A stretch of DNA of 57,393 bases, taken from an uncultured SAR86 cluster bacterium. GTDB lineage: Bacteria; Pseudomonadota; Gammaproteobacteria; Magnimaribacterales; Magnimaribacteraceae. Below the pieces are notes generated by a model, which was given only the letters and a program-made list of their open reading frames with translations, did no database searches and was not told the DNA's origin. The position numbers were made by a program, and so were the translations under genes. The stretch covers positions 1 to 57,393 of the forward strand of contig CACAIY010000007.1 of NCBI GenBank assembly GCA_902532675.1, read 5' to 3'. Below are positions 53,804 to 57,393 of this stretch, one piece after another. Within the stretch, counting starts at the first letter, position 1. The number at the start of each line of letters is the position of its first letter.

Positions 53804-54214
53804 ATGAGAAGATCACCAATTAGTAATGCTGTAGCGGAAGAAGAAGACATTAACCTGACGCCTATGCTGGATGTTGTTTTTATTCTTTTGATTTTCTTTA
53901 TTGTAACTGCCAACTTCATTAAAGAGCCTGGGCTTGAAGTTAACAGACCTGATGCAGAGACCTCAAATATTCAAGAGAATGCAGCTATCCTTATAGCTAT
54001 AGGAGCAACTAATGATATTTGGATCGATGGCCGTAGAGTTGATGTCAGACAGGTTAAGGCAAATATAACTAAGCTTTTAGCAGATAACCCTCAAGGATCT
54101 GTAGTTATTCAAGCTGATGAAAAGGCTCAAGCTGATGCAATTATTCAGGTCATGGATCAATCAAGAGAAGCAGGAGTGTATGCTATTTCTCTAGCTTCTG
54201 AGCCTAAATTTTAG
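53804..54214 (+). CDS. exbD: ExbD/TolR family biopolymer transport protein
   Basis: A 136-residue ExbD protein: a short cytoplasmic N-terminus, a single membrane helix starting LTPMLDVVFILLIFFIVTA with the proton-carrying Asp23, and a periplasmic domain with INRPDAETS-like and QADEKAQADAIIQVMDQSRE segments. It pairs with ExbB to energise TonB. AGAGGATAAATT precedes the ATG. Confidence 0.94.
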   Translation: MRRSPISNAVAEEEDINLTPMLDVVFILLIFFIVTANFIKEPGLEVNRPDAETSNIQENAAILIAIGATNDIWIDGRRVDVRQVKANITKLLADNPQGSVVIQADEKAQADAIIQVMDQSREAGVYAISLASEPKF

Positions 54215-54220
54215 ATTTTT

Positions 54221-54862
54221 ATGGGATTTCTTGCAGAACAGAATTTAAAGATGTTAGGTTCAACCCTAACGGCCTCTCTATTTTTAACTGTTAGTATTTT
54301 TTATTTAATGCAGTGGTTGATTGATGTTGGTGATGTTGAGTTAGACAATACTTCAATTAAGATTGCTGATGTAACCATGCCTGAAAGAGAATTGGAACTT
54401 CTAATGGATATGGAAAGACCACAAGAAGATGAGCCTCCTCCAGAGACAATGCCTCCTGAATTTGATATGACACCTCCTGCTGAAGTAGATAGCTCGGCTG
54501 CTAGGCCAAATCTTGGCTTTAAAGGTAAAAAAGCAGGTGTTTTTGCAGATGGTTCGTATGTTCCCATCTTCCAAGTTCCTCCGGTATACCCTAGAAGAGC
54601 CTTAGAGAGAGGAATAGAAGGCTGTGTGATGCTTAAGTTTACAGTTACTAAAGTTGGGTCGACAAAAGATCCTATGGTTGAATGGGCAGTGCCTCCCGGA
54701 ATTTTTGATAGAGCTGCCATGAGGTCTGCTTTAAAGTATAAATATAAACCTCAAATTAGAGACGGAGAGGCAATAGAGGTTCCTAATGTTAGAACCGTTG
54801 TAATATTTAAAATAGAAGATGCAAATAAACCAATGGATTATGTTCCTGAAGGATGTGCTTAA
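54221..54862 (+). CDS. tonB: TonB family energy transducer
   Basis: A 213-residue TonB protein. The N-terminal anchor is residues about 12-31 (LGSTLTASLFLTVSIFYLMQ). The linker is short but proline-rich (EDEPPPETMPPEFDMTPPAE). The C-terminal domain (residues about 120-205) has VPPVYPRRALERGIEGCVML and the following strands through PNVRTVVIFKIE. It reaches through the periplasm to TonB boxes of receptors. The short linker is typical of the TonB2 type. Confidence 0.93.
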   Translation: MGFLAEQNLKMLGSTLTASLFLTVSIFYLMQWLIDVGDVELDNTSIKIADVTMPERELELLMDMERPQEDEPPPETMPPEFDMTPPAEVDSSAARPNLGFKGKKAGVFADGSYVPIFQVPPVYPRRALERGIEGCVMLKFTVTKVGSTKDPMVEWAVPPGIFDRAAMRSALKYKYKPQIRDGEAIEVPNVRTVVIFKIEDANKPMDYVPEGCA

Positions 54863-54867
54863 GAATT

Positions 54868-56328
54868 ATGAATAGTATAAGTTTTCCAATAAAAGTTCTT
54901 TTAATTTCAGCAGTTATAAGTTTGTTGCCTGTTGCCGTTGGTGTTTCACCTTTAGATTATAAAGGAAGCTCTATCGAGGCAGCTGATGAAAAGAAAGAGA
55001 AGAAAAAAAGAAGAAGAACTAAACTTCCAAGTAAAAAAGCACAAAGAATACTTCAGACCCTGCAGCCCATGCTTGAAGCTGAGCAGTGGAATGAGGCATT
55101 ACTTGCTTTAACGCCTATAGCAAACCCTGAATCCAAATTTACAGGGACCGACAGGGCTAAGATGTTCTATTATCAGGGTTATATTTACTTCTCCATGGAA
55201 GATTATGGAAGGGCAGAAACAGCTTATAAGGATTTAATTGCAGAACCTGAGTCTAACGACCAAGAGAGATTGGGGGCATTGTATTCATTATCCCAACTTG
55301 CTTATATTGATGAAAATTACAGAAAATCAATAGACTATCTATTGCAATGGTTTGATTTAGAAGAAGTTCCAAGTTCTGACGCTTACGCACTTCTTTCTAT
55401 GACTTATTATCAACTAGAAGACTTTGTAAGCTCACAACAAAATATTGATATCGCCATAGAGATGCAAGAAGCTAGAGATATTCCTATCAAAGTTGCTGTT
55501 CTTGATGAAGAAGGCAATGAAACTGGAGAAATGATAGAGACTGGAGAGACGGTAAAGGGTGTAGCCAAGGAAAATCATTACTTACTTAAGATGGCGCTTT
55601 ATAGTGAATTAAAAATGGATTTATATGTATTGCCCATAGTTGAAAAATTAGCTCAAAACTATCCTAAGAAGAAGTACTGGACACAGCTTTCAGCATTATA
55701 TGGACAGGAAGACAGACAGTTAGATCAAATGGGAGCTCTTGAAGCAGCCTATGACGATGGATTGCTAGATAAACAAAGAGAATTTACAGCACTATCTCAA
55801 CTTCTTTTTATGTTTGAGAATCCTAGAAAAGCAGCGAAGGTTATAGAAGACGGAATCAATCAAGGATTTGTTAAAAAAGAAGAGAAAACTTTAAAAGCAG
55901 CAGCACAATATTGGCATTCTTCTAGAGAGCTAGAAAGAGCCAAGCCCTATTATAAGAAAGCAGCTAATGTTTCAAAGGAGGGAGAATTATATATTTTCTT
56001 AGGTCAGGTACATTTTGGCCTAGATGAGTTCTCAGAAGCTGAAGCTGCAATAAGAGCGGGTATCAAGAAAGGTAAATTAAAAGATGAAGCGGCAGCTCAT
56101 ATGTTGCTTGGTCAGATTAATTTTGAGAATCAGAAATGGGAAAACGCCATAGCTTCTTTTAGAGAATGTATTGATGTAGCAGAAAGACAATACGACGATA
56201 AAAAGAAAAAGCAAAAAGAGAAGAAAAAGAAAGTTCAAGACCAAGCCAGAAAATGGGTTACCTATACTGAAGGTGAAGAGGAAAGAGTAGAGGCCTTAAT
56301 ACTTAAAAAGAGAGCACTAGGAATCTAG
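54868..56328 (+). CDS. TPR-repeat periplasmic protein of the TonB operon
   Basis: A 486-residue protein. The ATG at 54868 gives a signal peptide (NSISFPIKVLLISAVISLLP) and is preferred to an ATG at 54853 inside the TonB gene. After a basic segment (EKKEKKKRRRTKLPSKKA) come several tetratricopeptide-like repeats, for example AKMFYYQGYIYFSMEDYGRA, LYSLSQLAYIDENYRKSIDY and LYIFLGQVHFGLDEFSEAEA. A TPR protein follows TonB in TtpC-type operons of Vibrio and Shewanella. Its partner is unknown. The stop overlaps the convergent folA stop by 4 nt. Confidence 0.88.
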   Translation: MNSISFPIKVLLISAVISLLPVAVGVSPLDYKGSSIEAADEKKEKKKRRRTKLPSKKAQRILQTLQPMLEAEQWNEALLALTPIANPESKFTGTDRAKMFYYQGYIYFSMEDYGRAETAYKDLIAEPESNDQERLGALYSLSQLAYIDENYRKSIDYLLQWFDLEEVPSSDAYALLSMTYYQLEDFVSSQQNIDIAIEMQEARDIPIKVAVLDEEGNETGEMIETGETVKGVAKENHYLLKMALYSELKMDLYVLPIVEKLAQNYPKKKYWTQLSALYGQEDRQLDQMGALEAAYDDGLLDKQREFTALSQLLFMFENPRKAAKVIEDGINQGFVKKEEKTLKAAAQYWHSSRELERAKPYYKKAANVSKEGELYIFLGQVHFGLDEFSEAEAAIRAGIKKGKLKDEAAAHMLLGQINFENQKWENAIASFRECIDVAERQYDDKKKKQKEKKKKVQDQARKWVTYTEGEEERVEALILKKRALGI

Positions 56329-56807
56329 CCTCTTAAATACTCCACAAACGAGTATTCAATTCCATTCTCTATAGAATTAATTCTAGATTTCTCAGTCCAT
56401 TTTTGTTTTTTACATGCCGGAAAGAAGGTGTCGGCTCCTTCCACAGTAATATTTATTTCTGTAATGAGTAGTCTGTTAGCTAAAGGCAGAAACTCTTTAT
56501 AAATACTCTCTCCTCCTATAATGCTTATCTTGTTAGAAGCCCTCTTTGCTTCCTTAATAGCGCTTTCAGCGTCTAAAACCTCTATGACCCCCTCTCGATT
56601 AGCAGGAGATCTTGTCATTACTATATTTTGCCTGTTAGGTAGAGGCTTGCCTATTGATTCAAAAGTTGATCTTCCCATAATCATTGCAGTGTTTAGAGTA
56701 TTCTTTTGAAAGTACTGCAGGTCTTCTTTTATGTGCCAAGGTATCTTTCCATCTTTTCCAATAGCCAAATTCTTATCTACCGCTGCTATAAGAAATATAT
56801 CCATCAC
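56325..56807 (-). CDS. folA: Dihydrofolate reductase
   Basis: A 160-residue DHFR reducing dihydrofolate to tetrahydrofolate. Diagnostic segments: [80 protein letters not shown] and [16 protein letters not shown]. The conserved acidic residue (Glu or Asp near 28, KEDLQYF) is present. Its start overlaps the thyA stop by 4 nt, the usual thyA-folA operon order, which links dTMP synthesis to folate recycling. Confidence 0.96.
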   Translation of the reverse strand: MMDIFLIAAVDKNLAIGKDGKIPWHIKEDLQYFQKNTLNTAMIMGRSTFESIGKPLPNRQNIVMTRSPANREGVIEVLDAESAIKEAKRASNKISIIGGESIYKEFLPLANRLLITEINITVEGADTFFPACKKQKWTEKSRINSIENGIEYSFVEYLRG

Positions 56808-57393
56808 ACTGCAATTGGTGCTGATATAAAAGGATGAGGGCTGTATTCTGTCAATTCAAAATCATTTATTTCAAATTCAAATAGGCTATTTCTATTATTT
56901 TTAATCTTTAGCTGAGGTAAAGGGTGAGGGTCTCTGCTTAATTGCTCCTCTACTTGCTTTAAATGGTTTAAATAAATGTGTGTATCTCCAAAAGAGTGCA
57001 CGAACTCTCCAGGTTCAAGTCTAGTCACTTTTGCTATCATAAGAGTTAATAGGGCATACGAAGCTATGTTGTAAGGAACACCAAGGAATACATCAGCACT
57101 TCTTTGGTATAACTGACAAGAAAGTCTTCCATTGCTTACATAGAACTGAAAAAGAGTATGGCAAGGAGGTAGGCCTGATTTAATCATAACCGGAATATCT
57201 TTGGGGTTCCACGCTGAAACTATTAACCTTCTAGAATCAGGATTATTTTTTATATCTTGTATCACCTGTTCAAGCTGGTCTACTCCTTCGAAATCTCTCC
57301 ATTGTTTTCCATAAACAGGCCCTAGATCACCGTATTGAGAAGCAAAACTTTCATCTGTAATGATAGTTTCTACAAAAGTTTTCATCATTTCTT
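56804..57393 (-). CDS. thyA: Thymidylate synthase, N-terminally truncated by window edge
   Basis: The frame is open to the window edge. The visible part covers [30 protein letters not shown], the catalytic cysteine in [32 protein letters not shown], and the end [17 protein letters not shown]. The N-terminal roughly 70-80 residues of a full ThyA are missing beyond 57393, so the Met at 57388 is internal. ThyA makes dTMP from dUMP with methylene-tetrahydrofolate. It overlaps folA by 4 nt. Confidence 0.94.
   Translation of the reverse strand, partial: EMMKTFVETIITDESFASQYGDLGPVYGKQWRDFEGVDQLEQVIQDIKNNPDSRRLIVSAWNPKDIPVMIKSGLPPCHTLFQFYVSNGRLSCQLYQRSADVFLGVPYNIASYALLTLMIAKVTRLEPGEFVHSFGDTHIYLNHLKQVEEQLSRDPHPLPQLKIKNNRNSLFEFEINDFELTEYSPHPFISAPIAV

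Overview
The window is a contiguous piece of a low-GC (high 30s percent by eye), gene-dense bacterial chromosome. The gene order atpG-atpD-atpC-glmU-glmS, a UvrD that begins like the E. coli protein, an RpoH with the RpoH box, EF-P with Lys34, and a TtpC-type TonB operon all point to a gammaproteobacterium. The compact genome, AGA/AGG-rich arginine codons, TRAP and TonB transport genes and a SAM-II riboswitch of the type known from marine DNA suggest a streamlined marine lineage such as SAR86. That assignment is inference from gene content, not a phylogeny. No rRNA, tRNA, CRISPR array, transposase or phage gene was found.

Layout. 1-5230 holds the end of the ATP synthase operon and the UDP-GlcNAc genes glmU and glmS. 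5259-6405 carries three small orphan ORFs; the middle one, a membrane protein, is flanked by a perfect 16-bp inverted repeat. 6448-18471 is an accessory run of mostly plus-strand small enzymes and hypotheticals: a 2OG-Fe(II) oxygenase of foreign composition, alpha/beta hydrolases, a DUF885 metallopeptidase, a cupin, a GFA protein, methyltransferases, a VOC protein and an SDR. It ends with two secreted or lipid-anchored proteins on the minus strand. 18569-21057 encodes a PMT-type mannosyltransferase and a polyprenyl-phosphate sugar synthase fused to GtrA, a plausible membrane glycosylation pair. 21044-26827 contains a lipoprotein hydrolase, two transporters, rlmN and a flavin monooxygenase.

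26898-30257 holds a TonB-dependent receptor with a YbaN-type membrane protein behind it. A four-helix, histidine-bearing membrane protein diverges from the receptor across a short intergenic region that contains three 10-bp-phased repeats. 30262-41862 contains MazG-like, UvrD, a TRAP transporter split over both strands, acyl-CoA dehydrogenase, YaaA, dienoyl-CoA isomerase-like (with a 55-aa ORF in front), CysQ, quinone oxidoreductase and RpoH. 41863-50898 is core metabolism: trmB on the plus strand, then a long minus-strand series, rdgB, metW, metX, yggT, proC, yggS, argS, efp, psd and a DUF1295-like protein. metX is preceded by a SAM-II riboswitch and an intrinsic terminator that abuts its start codon.

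51072-56328 is a complete TonB energising operon (DUF3450, TtpC/ExbB-like, ExbB, ExbD, TonB, TPR), which could power receptors such as the one at 27333. folA and a truncated thyA close the window on the minus strand.
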